A stretch of 64,000 nucleotides of DNA from assembly GCA_016714365.1 (NCBI GenBank), contig JADJNH010000007.1, positions 186,001-250,000 of the forward strand. The letters run 5' to 3'. A program made the position numbers and the translations under genes. Below, piece by piece: positions 9,439-18,733 of this stretch (position 1 is the stretch's first letter; each line of letters begins with the position of its first letter). The notes under the pieces were generated by a model that saw only the letters and a program-made list of their open reading frames with translations, had not been told where the DNA came from and searched no databases. The stretch is from Candidatus Vicinibacter affinis (lineage in GTDB: Bacteria; Bacteroidota; Bacteroidia; Chitinophagales; Saprospiraceae).

Positions 9439-12375
9439 ATGTTCAGAGCAATTGTTGTTGTAATTCTAATTATATTAATTAAACCAATTGGAATTGCTCA
9501 AAATATTATTTTTTGGTCCGGTGGATTTCAAGTAGAATGGGATGCAGCCAGTTGTTCTCTTAATACAACTTTTTGTCAACCTATTTCAAACAAAGCTTAT
9601 GCTTTTCACCCAAATGGAAATATTGTTTGGATGAGGTCAACACCGCTTCCGGGAAATTTCTCAAGAGTTGCATATTATATTAGGGATTTTATTAATTGTG
9701 ATACAACCCTTATGTATTCATTTGTAAAATATAATTATTCTCAAAATGGCGCTCCACTAAAAATTGATCATTTGGGCAGAATGTATGCCAATAACACAAA
9801 AGACAGCAGTATTGTGGTTTCTAATTTCATTGGTGACTCGCTTCATTATTTATTAAACTGGCAAATAAGACCATCATATATTTTATTAGATAATGATGAA
9901 ATTCTCCTGCTCAACTATACTAAAACATATTCAAGATATGACAAGAATTACAATTTTATACAAAATGTCCAGTTTTCTGTTCCCATTGTCAATTTGACAA
10001 AATTAATAATTGATTGCGACTCTAGTTATTATTTGGCCGCAGCACTGGACATGCCAATGGATGTTTATTTAGATTCATTAAATAACCATTTTTTTGAATT
10101 TTCCTTTAGTACAGAACACACCAGAATTATTGCCTATGATTTGAAATCTAATCGAGAGATAAAAGAGCTGTGCAAAGTTATTTTGCCATTTAAAAATACA
10201 TATATCGGCATCCTAAACCCTCTGGAATTTCTGGATTCAGAAAACCAATGTGATCTCCTGCTCGATCTGGACCGCAATAATTCTTCCGGTCTTTATCCCT
10301 ATGATTTTGATATTCCCTTTGCGCTTTGTGCGCCCAATGATTCCGCTACTCTTTGCGACGACGATCTTTACCTCCACACTTCTTTTCCTCTGGACAGCAT
10401 CTCCATCCTCCTTTCCAACGCTCTTAATCTCCCGCTGGAATTCATTGCTTCCACAGGTCTCCCGCCGGGATTTTCTTTGCTTAGGCGTTCTGATTCTACC
10501 TGGACTTTGTCCGGATCATCCGCATCCGATGCAGAATACACCCTGGCACTTAAATCACTCCGATATGTCAACAATGCTCCCTTCAGAATTTCAGGTTCCA
10601 GACAGATCTCCTTTCAGGGTCACAATTCCCTGAAATCAGGTTCTCTGGCCCGTGCTTTCCTCCGTCTGGGAAACAAGCCTTACAGTGGTCCCGATACCAG
10701 CATTCACATCTGCTTGCCGGCTCTTGATCCCGTTGATCTTCTTCCTCTCCTCTCCAACGCAGATTCAGATGGACTTTTTTATCCTCCACTGAAATCCGCC
10801 AACAAGGTCTTTGTGCCCGGCTCTGATTCCTATGGCCTCTACCGGTACATCACTACCGATCTCTTCTGTGGTACCGATACGGCACAGATACTCCTCTCTG
10901 AAGCCCATTCCATTCCCGCTGATCTGGGACCCGATCTGGAGTTTTGCAACGGCGATTCCTTCTCCCTCCTTCTCAACCACCCGGCACTGGACAGCCTGTG
11001 GATCAATGGATCTCCTGCCTCTCCTCATATCATTCTCCGCAAGCCCGGATCCTACTTCCTGACGCTCAAGTCTAAGGACGGGTGCCTGTCCTACGACTCC
11101 CTCCTCATTCAAAAATCTTCCAGGCTCCTATCTCGTTTTGACTCTTTGACGGTGTGTCGCAACGGTTCCTTGGTCTACAAAAATAAAACTTACTTCCCGG
11201 GTCAAACTATTCTTGATACTTTGTATGCTGCTCTTTCCTGTGACACCCTCCTCTCCATCTCGCTCATCCCCTCTGATCTGAACCTTACCAGAGTTACCAG
11301 ACCTCTTTGTCTGAATGAAAAATATATCTACAAAAACATCTCCTATCCTCCCGGTTCTCTCATCAGAGATACCCTCTACGCCGCCTCAGGTTGCGATACT
11401 TTACTGGAATTGTGGCTACAACTGCTTCCTCTGCCCGCTGTAAGCATTTTGGGGGATACCCTCATTTGTGAAGGGGACACTACTTTGCTCAGCACCTCAG
11501 CCTCCGGAAGCCTCCTGTGGTCCACCGGCGATACCACAAGAGCCATTCCTGCAGCACCGGGCAATTATTCCCTCACCGTCACGGATGCCAACAATTGCTC
11601 CGCAAGCTCTTCCTTCCACGTGGACCAGGCACCGCCACTTTCTTACGTCATCACTTCTTACGACCCCCTTTGCAGCGAGGAGCTGGGAAGCGTCCTCCTC
11701 AAGGTTTCTTCAGGTGGAATTCCTCCCTTTCAATATGCTCTCAACGGGATGACCAATCTTTCCGGCATCTTTTCTTCCCTGCCTCCGGGATCTTACATTG
11801 CCACTTTTTCAGATGCGCTGGGTTGTACCCGCTCTGACACAGTCCTCATCTTGCCTCCGCCACTCTTTGAAGTCGACATGACAGACTCCCTTATCCTCGA
11901 TGCAGGGTCTTCCGTCCTGGTGCAATACAGACTCCTCAAAGGCTCCATTCAAAACATCTTGTTCCAGCCCGGTGAAGGAATCGCTCTGGATCAGGGTGGG
12001 CTGCGCATCTCCGCAACCACTGACCAAATTTATACCCTCACCTTCATCGACGACAACGGCTGTGAGATTACCAAAACGCTCAAAGTCTCTGTCAGACAAA
12101 ACAATGAATTCTTTGCCCCATTGATCTTCTCCCCAAACAACGATGGCATCAACGACTTTTGGTTGCCTTCCTGGGGCAGCTCCTGGACGCGGGCAGAAAT
12201 CAAAATCTATGACCGGTGGGGGGCGCTCATGGCTTCCCCTCCCGCCACTCAGGGCTGGGATGGCAATCACCATGGAATGCCTTGCATCCCGGGTGTGTAT
12301 CTGTTCCACATCGTTCTCTATGATGCGCAAGGTACCTCTACTTCTTTCTCTGGAGATCTTACTTTGGTGAGGTAA
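9439..12375 (+). CDS. Secreted T9SS type B protein (cassette 3, gene B)
   Basis: The 978-residue intact product begins with a hydrophobic signal peptide (MFRAIVVVILIILIKPIGIA-Q). A unique AT-rich N-terminal part of about 270 residues follows, then the long GC-rich module from residue 271 (CDLLLDLDRNNSSGLYPYDF). Two Cys-containing repeats of the DTLYAA-x-x-CDTLL type come next, then an SprB-like segment, and the CHU_C type IX sorting domain from about 893 (FSPNNDGINDFW, IYDRWGALM, GVYLFHIVLYD). The gene looks chimeric. Its middle matches the frameshifted cassette 2 gene, whereas roughly its last 510 bp look identical to the end of the cassette 4 gene. Probably a surface-exposed structural or adhesive protein. 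That role is inferred only from domain type. Confidence 0.9.
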   Translation: MFRAIVVVILIILIKPIGIAQNIIFWSGGFQVEWDAASCSLNTTFCQPISNKAYAFHPNGNIVWMRSTPLPGNFSRVAYYIRDFINCDTTLMYSFVKYNYSQNGAPLKIDHLGRMYANNTKDSSIVVSNFIGDSLHYLLNWQIRPSYILLDNDEILLLNYTKTYSRYDKNYNFIQNVQFSVPIVNLTKLIIDCDSSYYLAAALDMPMDVYLDSLNNHFFEFSFSTEHTRIIAYDLKSNREIKELCKVILPFKNTYIGILNPLEFLDSENQCDLLLDLDRNNSSGLYPYDFDIPFALCAPNDSATLCDDDLYLHTSFPLDSISILLSNALNLPLEFIASTGLPPGFSLLRRSDSTWTLSGSSASDAEYTLALKSLRYVNNAPFRISGSRQISFQGHNSLKSGSLARAFLRLGNKPYSGPDTSIHICLPALDPVDLLPLLSNADSDGLFYPPLKSANKVFVPGSDSYGLYRYITTDLFCGTDTAQILLSEAHSIPADLGPDLEFCNGDSFSLLLNHPALDSLWINGSPASPHIILRKPGSYFLTLKSKDGCLSYDSLLIQKSSRLLSRFDSLTVCRNGSLVYKNKTYFPGQTILDTLYAALSCDTLLSISLIPSDLNLTRVTRPLCLNEKYIYKNISYPPGSLIRDTLYAASGCDTLLELWLQLLPLPAVSILGDTLICEGDTTLLSTSASGSLLWSTGDTTRAIPAAPGNYSLTVTDANNCSASSSFHVDQAPPLSYVITSYDPLCSEELGSVLLKVSSGGIPPFQYALNGMTNLSGIFSSLPPGSYIATFSDALGCTRSDTVLILPPPLFEVDMTDSLILDAGSSVLVQYRLLKGSIQNILFQPGEGIALDQGGLRISATTDQIYTLTFIDDNGCEITKTLKVSVRQNNEFFAPLIFSPNNDGINDFWLPSWGSSWTRAEIKIYDRWGALMASPPATQGWDGNHHGMPCIPGVYLFHIVLYDAQGTSTSFSGDLTLVR
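10250..12375 (+). repeat. Long shared module of class II type B genes, copy 2
   Basis: Counterpart of 5569-7690. This copy keeps five C at 11664-11668, so its frame is intact. Its terminal stretch from about 11862 resembles 16580-17093 more closely than it does the cassette 2 copy. Confidence 0.88.
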
Positions 12376-12562
12376 AGCACATCATTCAGCTTCCTTTAAC
12401 CTGCCTGAGAAAATTTAGTTTGCATTCAAAATAAATGTCCAAAAATTTGGAATTCTCAATCAGCCTTTGCTATATTCACTTAATTTTTATTACACCACAT
12501 TTTTTTAGACACCGATTTAAAACTTGCTATGTAACTTTTTTATTCATCTAAAATTTTTATCT
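12376..12562 (+). repeat. Conserved inter-cassette spacer, copy 3
   Basis: Third copy of the 187-bp spacer, again directly before a type A gene with the conserved MKTKIFATVSAKLNS leader. No fourth copy occurs after the last cassette: the sequence following 17096 is unrelated. Confidence 0.75.
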
Positions 12563-14374
12563 ATGAAAACTAAAATTTTTGCTACTGTTTCAGCAAAATT
12601 AAATTCCTACCCCCCCCATTTTTCTTTACTGAAATTTGGTTTTCTTAAACCCGTCATCGCCTCCATCATGGCTACACTTTTTACCATCGCATTGCCTGGA
12701 TTGGTCAATGGGCAATGTCCATCAAGCTATTCTGGACAGATGGGAAATAATCAACCTTATACTCCATGTGGTTTTAATACAATAGACGTATTAATGAATA
12801 CTTCTAATAACTTCACAGCCTATACAGGGATAGTCAATGGAAACTTTTCCTCTAATGTGAAAATTCTTAGTATTTCAAATTCAAGTGGAGTTACGTCCAG
12901 CATCTCTGGAGACTATAATTTTACAATTAATTTGAACAATAAATCTATTACAAGTGGCACTGCAATTTCCCTTGCAACAATAACCTACACTTTGATGACA
13001 GGAAATTCCGCATCAGCTGTAACTACTTTTACCCGTGTGACTGCTGTCGACCCAGGAGCTCCGGGTGGTTATACTTTATGTACGACTGGAGGAAATGCCA
13101 GCTCTGAGAGTATCTCTCTTGCTCAGCGTACACTAGAGGGAAATGTACTTATTCCAAGTGAGTTTAGCTGCACTTCCGGAAGCACCAATCATGGTTTACC
13201 GGAGCGTGATATTGCAATTGATATGAACTATAATCCGTATTACAACATTTGTACAATTACTGATACTCCTTCAGATGGTTTTTATGAATGTGAGGAACTT
13301 CGAAATGGGTGTAAGTATAAAGTTTGTGTAACGCATGAAAATGAACAAGCTTGTGGAATTGATGAATTTGATCTTGATGTCATAAGGGATCACATCCTTG
13401 GAACAGATTGTTTTGATTGGGTTTGGCAACTTTATGCTGCAGATGTAAATAATAATGGTTCCATTTCAACAGCAGATGTGCTCCAAATCCAAAATATACT
13501 TAACAATGTATCTGCTACAATGCCATTGATGTGGAAATACATCAATTACACAGAATATGTTGCTCAGGTTTTAATAAACCAAAATGACAATTGTAATGCA
13601 GATATTCCTGTTGCTGACAATTGTGCCGAAATAACAATTTCCTCCAATCCCACTGTGGAAGATTGGTATGGTTTTCCGGTAGGAGATGTAAATTATTCCT
13701 GCACCTCTTGTGAATTTGCGTCTGCCCCGGTGTCACGATCTTATACTTTGGGAGAAAACTTTCAAAATATTTTAATTAATCACACGAATACAAATGAATT
13801 AGTTTTACATTTTGATTGTCCTTTCAAAGTAAATGTATGGTCCATGGTTCTTCAGAACCTTGCCCTTCAAAATGAAATTGTCGCAGTGTACCAAGACGAC
13901 AAAGAATCCAATAGCTTTGCCTGGAATTATGAGAAACAGACAAATCAGTTAAGAATGTCTTATGTTTCAAACTCAATTTTTACAAAAAGAAATTTTAAAA
14001 TTAATATAATTTATAAATCCAAATTGGAAATCAATGGTTCCTGCATGCGATTGGTCAATGGCGATCCCAAAATTCATAATTTAATAATCGGTGAAAACGG
14101 ATCCTATTCATATTTTGATCAACCTGTGTTCAATCATGATTCCGGTTTTACCATTTACCCAATCCCCACTACAAATTATCTTAGCTTCCTCGGTGAAATT
14201 CCCGAAGAGCACCAACTTAAAATTTATTCTTCAAATGGAATCGAGGTCTATTCTGGTAAAGTGGTTGAAAAAACAATAAACACCTCAAATTTTCCTCCAG
14301 GAATTTACTTTTTAGAATTGTTTTCCAATTCAAAGTCCATTTTTAAAAAAGTATTTATTTCCAAAGTTCATTAG
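12563..14374 (+). CDS. T9SS type A sorting-domain protein with dockerin-like module (cassette 4, gene A)
   Basis: The start at 12563 follows the conserved leader; an open frame also extends up to 12524. The 603-residue product has a long N-region, a hydrophobic signal segment (TLFTIALPGLVNG-Q), and a Ser/Thr/Asn-rich domain at about 55-190 that could be cohesin-like (SSNVKILSISNSSG, ATITYTLMTG). A Cys-rich middle follows, then a dockerin-like pair at about 263-320 (FDLDVIRDHILGTD, then DVNNNGSISTADVLQIQNIL), and a type A sorting domain from about 526. The last 75 residues match the gene fragment at 1-245. Eight C at 12610-12617 form a poly-C tract. The type B partner starts one nucleotide after the stop, so translation is probably coupled. 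The function is unknown beyond surface export. Confidence 0.88.
   Translation: MKTKIFATVSAKLNSYPPHFSLLKFGFLKPVIASIMATLFTIALPGLVNGQCPSSYSGQMGNNQPYTPCGFNTIDVLMNTSNNFTAYTGIVNGNFSSNVKILSISNSSGVTSSISGDYNFTINLNNKSITSGTAISLATITYTLMTGNSASAVTTFTRVTAVDPGAPGGYTLCTTGGNASSESISLAQRTLEGNVLIPSEFSCTSGSTNHGLPERDIAIDMNYNPYYNICTITDTPSDGFYECEELRNGCKYKVCVTHENEQACGIDEFDLDVIRDHILGTDCFDWVWQLYAADVNNNGSISTADVLQIQNILNNVSATMPLMWKYINYTEYVAQVLINQNDNCNADIPVADNCAEITISSNPTVEDWYGFPVGDVNYSCTSCEFASAPVSRSYTLGENFQNILINHTNTNELVLHFDCPFKVNVWSMVLQNLALQNEIVAVYQDDKESNSFAWNYEKQTNQLRMSYVSNSIFTKRNFKINIIYKSKLEINGSCMRLVNGDPKIHNLIIGENGSYSYFDQPVFNHDSGFTIYPIPTTNYLSFLGEIPEEHQLKIYSSNGIEVYSGKVVEKTINTSNFPPGIYFLELFSNSKSIFKKVFISKVH
12610..12617 (+). 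repeat. Poly-C tract (8 C) in the leader of the cassette 4 type A gene
   Basis: Eight consecutive C, in codons 16-19, at the same position as the nine-C run at 3204-3212. The flanking codons differ (TAC here, GCC there), yet the run itself is kept. Confidence 0.9.
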
Positions 14375-14375
14375 A

Positions 14376-17096
14376 ATGAAACATTGCATTATTGGTTTAC
14401 TGATGGTAATCTTTGGGTTACCATCAGTATCTCAGAAACTCTATTTCCTCGCTCAGGATAGTCAAGCACATCAAAACGATATTTTTGAATTAGACATAAA
14501 TTCCTGTACATATGCCTTATGGTGTGATGATATACCAAGTCATGATTATTATATAAGACCATTCCCTCAAAAATATTATTTTTTAACAACTATAAATGCT
14601 GTTATTACTTGGGAATTATTAGATTCCTGCCATCAGGGCACCAAAATTGAATCATGGATTCAACCATCTATCCCAAGACAAATTGGTTATTCCAGAGAGA
14701 GTGACAAAGATGGGATTATCTGGTTATTTGATGATTTAGGTGTTGGCAAAGTAAATCCGCCTAGTCTTTATTTTGCATATCAAAATTATGCAGACCTAAA
14801 TCTATTTAAGTTTGACACAAAAGCCACAATTTACAATGGAAAAATTTATACTACCGGCACTGAAATTAATGACCCTCTAAACAAAATAAGCATATTTGAA
14901 ATCGATACTTCAACTTTAAAAGTAATAAGAAAAATTAGAACTTTTGAAAATTATGAAACCACTCCTGGTTCACTATTTCCATTGAATATAAGTTGTGGGG
15001 TAAGCCACTTAATTTGTACTATCCATAACAAGTTATACTATTTGGATATTAATTCAGGAAATCTAAGTTTAATGTGTGATGTACAGCTCAATGCACCAAA
15101 TACTTTTATATCGAATGGAGCTTCTCCCTGGCCTTACAATCCAAATGATTGTGATGTTTTTATTGATTTGGATTTGGATGGAAACTCAGGAGATAAGACT
15201 AATGGATTTAACAAATTTTTGAAATGTCGTCAAAATAAATCACTTATAACCGATGCTGATTTAGATGTATTTTCTGATTTTGGAAGCATGGATTCATTGA
15301 ACGTTGAGCTTTTAAATACTGTTGACAACAACTTTGAGCGATTATCATTGGATACTTTTGGAAATTTTAAGGCTATTAGTTCAAATACTTTTGTAAGAAT
15401 TTTTCCATCCGGTTTTACTTCAAACAAAGATTATGAATTAGCTTTAAAAAATATTTATTACGTCAATGATGCATGCCCGGTTTCTCCAGGCTTAAGAAAG
15501 ATAAGGTTTATAGCTTATAAAAATGGAAAAACAGATACTGCTATTTGTAATCTAAATATTATCGGGCCTTATTTTAATGCAGGCAGCAATAATCAAATTT
15601 CAATTTGTAAAATTGACACTGTTATAAATCTATCTTCTTTCCTTGGAACTTGTTTTAGTTCTAATGGCATCTGGAGCAATTCAACAGGAATTTTAAATCC
15701 TTCAAAAGATACCAGTGGAATTTACTCTTATACAGTAGGTGATTCTATTTGTGGAATAGATGCTTCTTTTATCAAAGTTGATTTGCTTGATCTACCTGCT
15801 TTTGATTTAGGATCGGATCAATATATTTGTCCTGGAGACAGTGTTAGTTTTGAAGTTCCTGCCCTTTTTACTGTGGAATGGCAAGACAAGAATACAACAC
15901 CAAAATATGTTGTCACGAATCCAGGAATTTACAAAGTAAGAATAACCAATAACAAGGGTTGTTTTATTTATGATTCGATTCAGGTTTTTCAAAACAATTA
16001 TACTACTTTAACCAATTCAAAATCTATCTGTCAGAATCAAAATTTTATCTACAAAAATATCTCCTATCCTCCCGGTTCTCTCATCAGAGATACCCTCTAC
16101 GCCGCCTCAGGTTGCGATACTTTACTGGAATTGTGGCTAAAACCTCTTCCTTTGCCCGCTGTAAGCATTTTGGGAGATACCCTCCTCTGTGAAGGGGATA
16201 CTGCTTTGCTCAGCACCTCAGCCTCCGGAAGCCTCCTGTGGTCCACCGGCGATATCACTAGAGCCATTCCCGCAGCACCGGGAAATTATTCCCTCACCGT
16301 CACGGATGCCAACAATTGCTCCGCAAGCTCTTCCTTCCGCGTGGATCAGGCACCACCCATTTCTTACGTCATCACTTCTTACGACCCCCTTTGCAGCGAT
16401 GAGCTGGGAAGCGTCCTCCTCAAGGTTTCTTCAGGTGGAATTCCTCCCATACAATATTCCCTCAATGGACTGACCAATCCTTCGGGCATCTTTTCTTCTC
16501 TGCCTCCGGGATCTTACATTGCCACTTTTTCAGATGCGCTGGGTTGTACCCGCTCTGACACAGTCCTCATCCTGTCTCCGCCACTCTTTGAAGTCGACAT
16601 GACAGACTCCCTTATCCTCGATGCAGGGTCTTCCGTCCTGGTGCAATACAGACTCCTCAAAGGCTCCATTCAAAACATCTTGTTCCAGCCCGGTGAAGGA
16701 ATCGCTCTGGATCAGGGTGGGCTGCGCATCTCCGCAACCACTGACCAAATTTATACCCTCACCTTCATCGACGACAACGGCTGTGAGATTACCAAAACGC
16801 TCAAAGTCTCTGTCAGACAAAACAATGAATTCTTTGCCCCATTGATCTTCTCCCCAAACAACGATGGCATCAACGACTTTTGGTTGCCTTCCTGGGGCAG
16901 CTCCTGGACGCGGGCAGAAATCAAAATCTATGACCGGTGGGGGGCGCTCATGGCTTCCCCTCCCGCCACTCAGGGCTGGGATGGCAATCACCATGGAATG
17001 CCTTGCATCCCGGGTGTGTATCTGTTCCACATCGTTCTCTATGATGCGCAAGGTACCTCTACTTCTTTCTCTGGAGATCTTACTTTGGTGAGATAA
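14376..17096 (+). CDS. Secreted T9SS type B protein (cassette 4, gene B)
   Basis: The 906-residue product is homologous along its whole length to the gene at 247, beginning with the same MKHCIIGLLMVIFG signal peptide. The propeller-like N-terminal part, the CDVFIDLDLDGNSGDK region and the Cys-containing GCDTLLELWL repeat keep the same order. An SprB-like segment (YDPLCSDELGSVLL) and the CHU_C sorting domain from about 820 follow. AT-rich before about 16046 and GC-richer after. It is the last member of the array: the downstream DNA lacks the conserved spacer. Its terminal 510 bp look identical to those of the cassette 3 gene, while the preceding part resembles cassette 1, which argues for local gene conversion. 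Confidence 0.9.
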   Translation: MKHCIIGLLMVIFGLPSVSQKLYFLAQDSQAHQNDIFELDINSCTYALWCDDIPSHDYYIRPFPQKYYFLTTINAVITWELLDSCHQGTKIESWIQPSIPRQIGYSRESDKDGIIWLFDDLGVGKVNPPSLYFAYQNYADLNLFKFDTKATIYNGKIYTTGTEINDPLNKISIFEIDTSTLKVIRKIRTFENYETTPGSLFPLNISCGVSHLICTIHNKLYYLDINSGNLSLMCDVQLNAPNTFISNGASPWPYNPNDCDVFIDLDLDGNSGDKTNGFNKFLKCRQNKSLITDADLDVFSDFGSMDSLNVELLNTVDNNFERLSLDTFGNFKAISSNTFVRIFPSGFTSNKDYELALKNIYYVNDACPVSPGLRKIRFIAYKNGKTDTAICNLNIIGPYFNAGSNNQISICKIDTVINLSSFLGTCFSSNGIWSNSTGILNPSKDTSGIYSYTVGDSICGIDASFIKVDLLDLPAFDLGSDQYICPGDSVSFEVPALFTVEWQDKNTTPKYVVTNPGIYKVRITNNKGCFIYDSIQVFQNNYTTLTNSKSICQNQNFIYKNISYPPGSLIRDTLYAASGCDTLLELWLKPLPLPAVSILGDTLLCEGDTALLSTSASGSLLWSTGDITRAIPAAPGNYSLTVTDANNCSASSSFRVDQAPPISYVITSYDPLCSDELGSVLLKVSSGGIPPIQYSLNGLTNPSGIFSSLPPGSYIATFSDALGCTRSDTVLILSPPLFEVDMTDSLILDAGSSVLVQYRLLKGSIQNILFQPGEGIALDQGGLRISATTDQIYTLTFIDDNGCEITKTLKVSVRQNNEFFAPLIFSPNNDGINDFWLPSWGSSWTRAEIKIYDRWGALMASPPATQGWDGNHHGMPCIPGVYLFHIVLYDAQGTSTSFSGDLTLVR
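16046..17096 (+). repeat. Shared GC-rich 3' module of type B genes, copy 4
   Basis: Counterpart of 1921-2970. From about 16580 to the stop I see no difference from 11862-12373, apart from the last codons (GAG ATAA versus GAG GTAA). Confidence 0.85.
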
Positions 17097-17363
17097 GAGA
17101 TTGTTATAATTCCTTCCATTCGAAGCTTGCAAAATCCATAAATCTCTTAAAATTGGTGTCATGTAAATTTAAGGGGATTAAGTAGAAATTAAACATCTTT
17201 AATAATTTTATTAAAAAGATTCAAATACCTCATCATATATTATCGTAAAAGAAATTCAGTTCGGCCTTTTTCATTTTAGCTAAAACTGATTTCTCTACAA
17301 ATTTTTGACTTGACCCAAAAAAAATCGTAACCATTCAGATTAGCTTTGGAACCTCATTATTAT
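17097..17363. other. Spacer after the cassette array, nothing recognised
   Basis: AT-rich, with no convincing open frame, tRNA or hairpin terminator. It marks the right boundary of the array. Confidence 0.5.
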
Positions 17364-17371
17364 TATTTTTG
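17364..17371 (+). promoter_or_regulatory. -7 element TATTTTTG before the first nuclease-like gene
   Basis: TATTTTTG matches the Bacteroidota TAnnTTTG -7 consensus and lies 16 nt before the ATG at 17388. It lies downstream of the alternative ATG at 17346, which argues against that longer start. A TTTG at 17345-17348 may be the -33 element, though its spacing of 15 nt is short. The same block precedes the paralogue at 18093. Confidence 0.55.
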
Positions 17372-17387
17372 TTTTCAAATAACTATT

Positions 17388-17945
17388 ATGAAACCTCAAG
17401 TAACTATTCAAGAATTACAACAGCTCATCAAGGAGTTGGTCCTCAGTCAGAAAGAAACTGAAAAACTTTTTAAGGAAACGGATCGAAAGTTTCGGGAAAC
17501 TGACCGCAAAATCAATAAAACCATTCACCTCTTCGAAAGTCAGTGGGGTAAGTTTGTAGAAAGTCTGGTTAATGGAAATCTGATCTACATTCTACGATCC
17601 AAAGGAATCGATGTACACGATACCACCCAGAGAAGAAAAGGAGAACACAATGGTCGTCAGTTTGAGTTTGACATCATTGCAAAAAACGGATCTGAAATCG
17701 TTATCGTGGAAGTTAAATCCACACTGAATGTTCAAGCCGTTAAAGATTTCCTGGACGAACTCAGTCTGGTACGAGGTTGGCTGGAAGAATACAAGGACTT
17801 TAAACTTTACGGCGCAGTTGCTTTTCTGACCGCCGATGAAGAAAGCCCTCTTTTCTCAGAGCGTCAGGGTTTATTTGTGATCAAAGCAACCGGCGATTCT
17901 GCCATTCTCGTAAACAAAGATGACTTCAGACCCAAGGAGTGGTAA
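17388..17945 (+). CDS. PD-(D/E)XK nuclease-like protein with short heptad coiled coil, paralogue 1
   Basis: The 185-residue product resembles the family annotated as DUF3782 or 'PD-(D/E)XK nuclease superfamily'. An N-terminal helix (VTIQELQQLIKELVLSQ) leads into two ETDRKxx heptads at 30-43. A conserved helix with E58 (GKFVESLV) follows, then the putative catalytic core D95-x12-E108-V-K110 (FEFDIIA, VIVEVKS). These are the acidic residues and lysine expected for this fold. Activity is unproven, and many members are of unknown role. The start at 17388 is preferred because the paralogue begins identically and the -7 element lies just before it. The next gene is a tandem duplicate 147 nt downstream. 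Confidence 0.8.
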   Translation: MKPQVTIQELQQLIKELVLSQKETEKLFKETDRKFRETDRKINKTIHLFESQWGKFVESLVNGNLIYILRSKGIDVHDTTQRRKGEHNGRQFEFDIIAKNGSEIVIVEVKSTLNVQAVKDFLDELSLVRGWLEEYKDFKLYGAVAFLTADEESPLFSERQGLFVIKATGDSAILVNKDDFRPKEW

Positions 17946-18068
17946 TCTTTCCATTGTTAAAATTTAAGTTGACATTTAGAGTAGTTCGTGAATTTACTCG
18001 AACTATTTAACTCCGATTAAACAAATAGTTTTATTCAATAAGTACTGCCATCGGAACTGACTTTTTAT

Positions 18069-18076
18069 TATTTTTG
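18069..18076 (+). promoter_or_regulatory. -7 element TATTTTTG before the second nuclease-like gene
   Basis: Same TATTTTTG element as at 17364, 16 nt before the ATG at 18093, within a duplicated upstream block (TATTTTTGTTTT, then AAATAACTATTATG). No clear -33 element is visible, so each copy may have its own promoter but the call is moderate. Confidence 0.5.
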
Positions 18077-18092
18077 TTTTAAAATAACTATT

Positions 18093-18692
18093 ATGGAACC
18101 TCAAGTAACTATTCAGGAATTACAACAACTCATCAAGGAGTTGGTCATCAGTCAAAAAGAAACGGAAAAACTTTTTAAGGAAACGGATTTACAATTCAAG
18201 GAAACGGATCGGAGATTTAAGGAAACTGACAGACAATTTAAGGACACTGACCGTAAAATCAATAAAACCATTCACCTCTTCGAAAGTCAGTGGGGCAAGT
18301 TTGTAGAAAGTCTGGTCAATGGAAATCTGATCCACATTCTCCGATCCAAAGGAATCGATGTACACGACACTACCCAAAGAAGAAAAGGAGAACACAACGG
18401 TCGCCAGTTTGAATTTGACATCATTGCAAAAAATGGTTCCGAAATTGTCATCGTAGAAGTTAAATCCACCCTAAACGTGCAGGTCGTTAAAGATTTCCTG
18501 GACGAACTCAGTCAGGTAAGAGATTGGCTGGAAGAATACAAGGACTTTAAACTTTACGGCGCAGTTGCTTTTCTGACTGCCGATGAAGAAAGCCCTCTTT
18601 TCTCAGAACGTCAAGGTTTATTTGTGATCAAAGCAACCGGCGATTCTGCCATTCTCGTAAACAAAGACGACTTCAGACCCAAGGAATGGTAA
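18093..18692 (+). CDS. PD-(D/E)XK nuclease-like protein with extended heptad coiled coil, paralogue 2
   Basis: The 199-residue product is a tandem duplicate of the gene at 17388 and is nearly identical outside the coiled coil. The coiled coil has four ETDxxFK-type heptads (ETDLQFK, ETDRRFK, ETDRQFK, DTDRKIN) instead of two, which accounts exactly for the 14-residue difference. The putative catalytic residues are D109, E122 and K124, after a helix with E72. Family knowledge suggests a PD-(D/E)XK fold. Substrate and activity are unknown. The two proteins could form homo- or hetero-oligomers through the coiled coil, but that is an inference. Confidence 0.8.
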   Translation: MEPQVTIQELQQLIKELVISQKETEKLFKETDLQFKETDRRFKETDRQFKDTDRKINKTIHLFESQWGKFVESLVNGNLIHILRSKGIDVHDTTQRRKGEHNGRQFEFDIIAKNGSEIVIVEVKSTLNVQVVKDFLDELSQVRDWLEEYKDFKLYGAVAFLTADEESPLFSERQGLFVIKATGDSAILVNKDDFRPKEW

Positions 18693-18733
18693 AGCATTTG
18701 AGAAAAAATATTCTGCGAATAAAAATAATATTT

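Noticed and set aside
1..17096. Insertion sequence or composite transposon as the cause of the cassette repeats
   Set aside because: No transposase, terminal inverted repeats or target duplications were seen. Tandem duplication with recombination fits better.
17346..17387. Longer N-terminus for the first nuclease-like protein
   Set aside because: The extension is absent from the paralogue and spans the conserved -7 promoter element. MKPQVTIQEL is the natural start.
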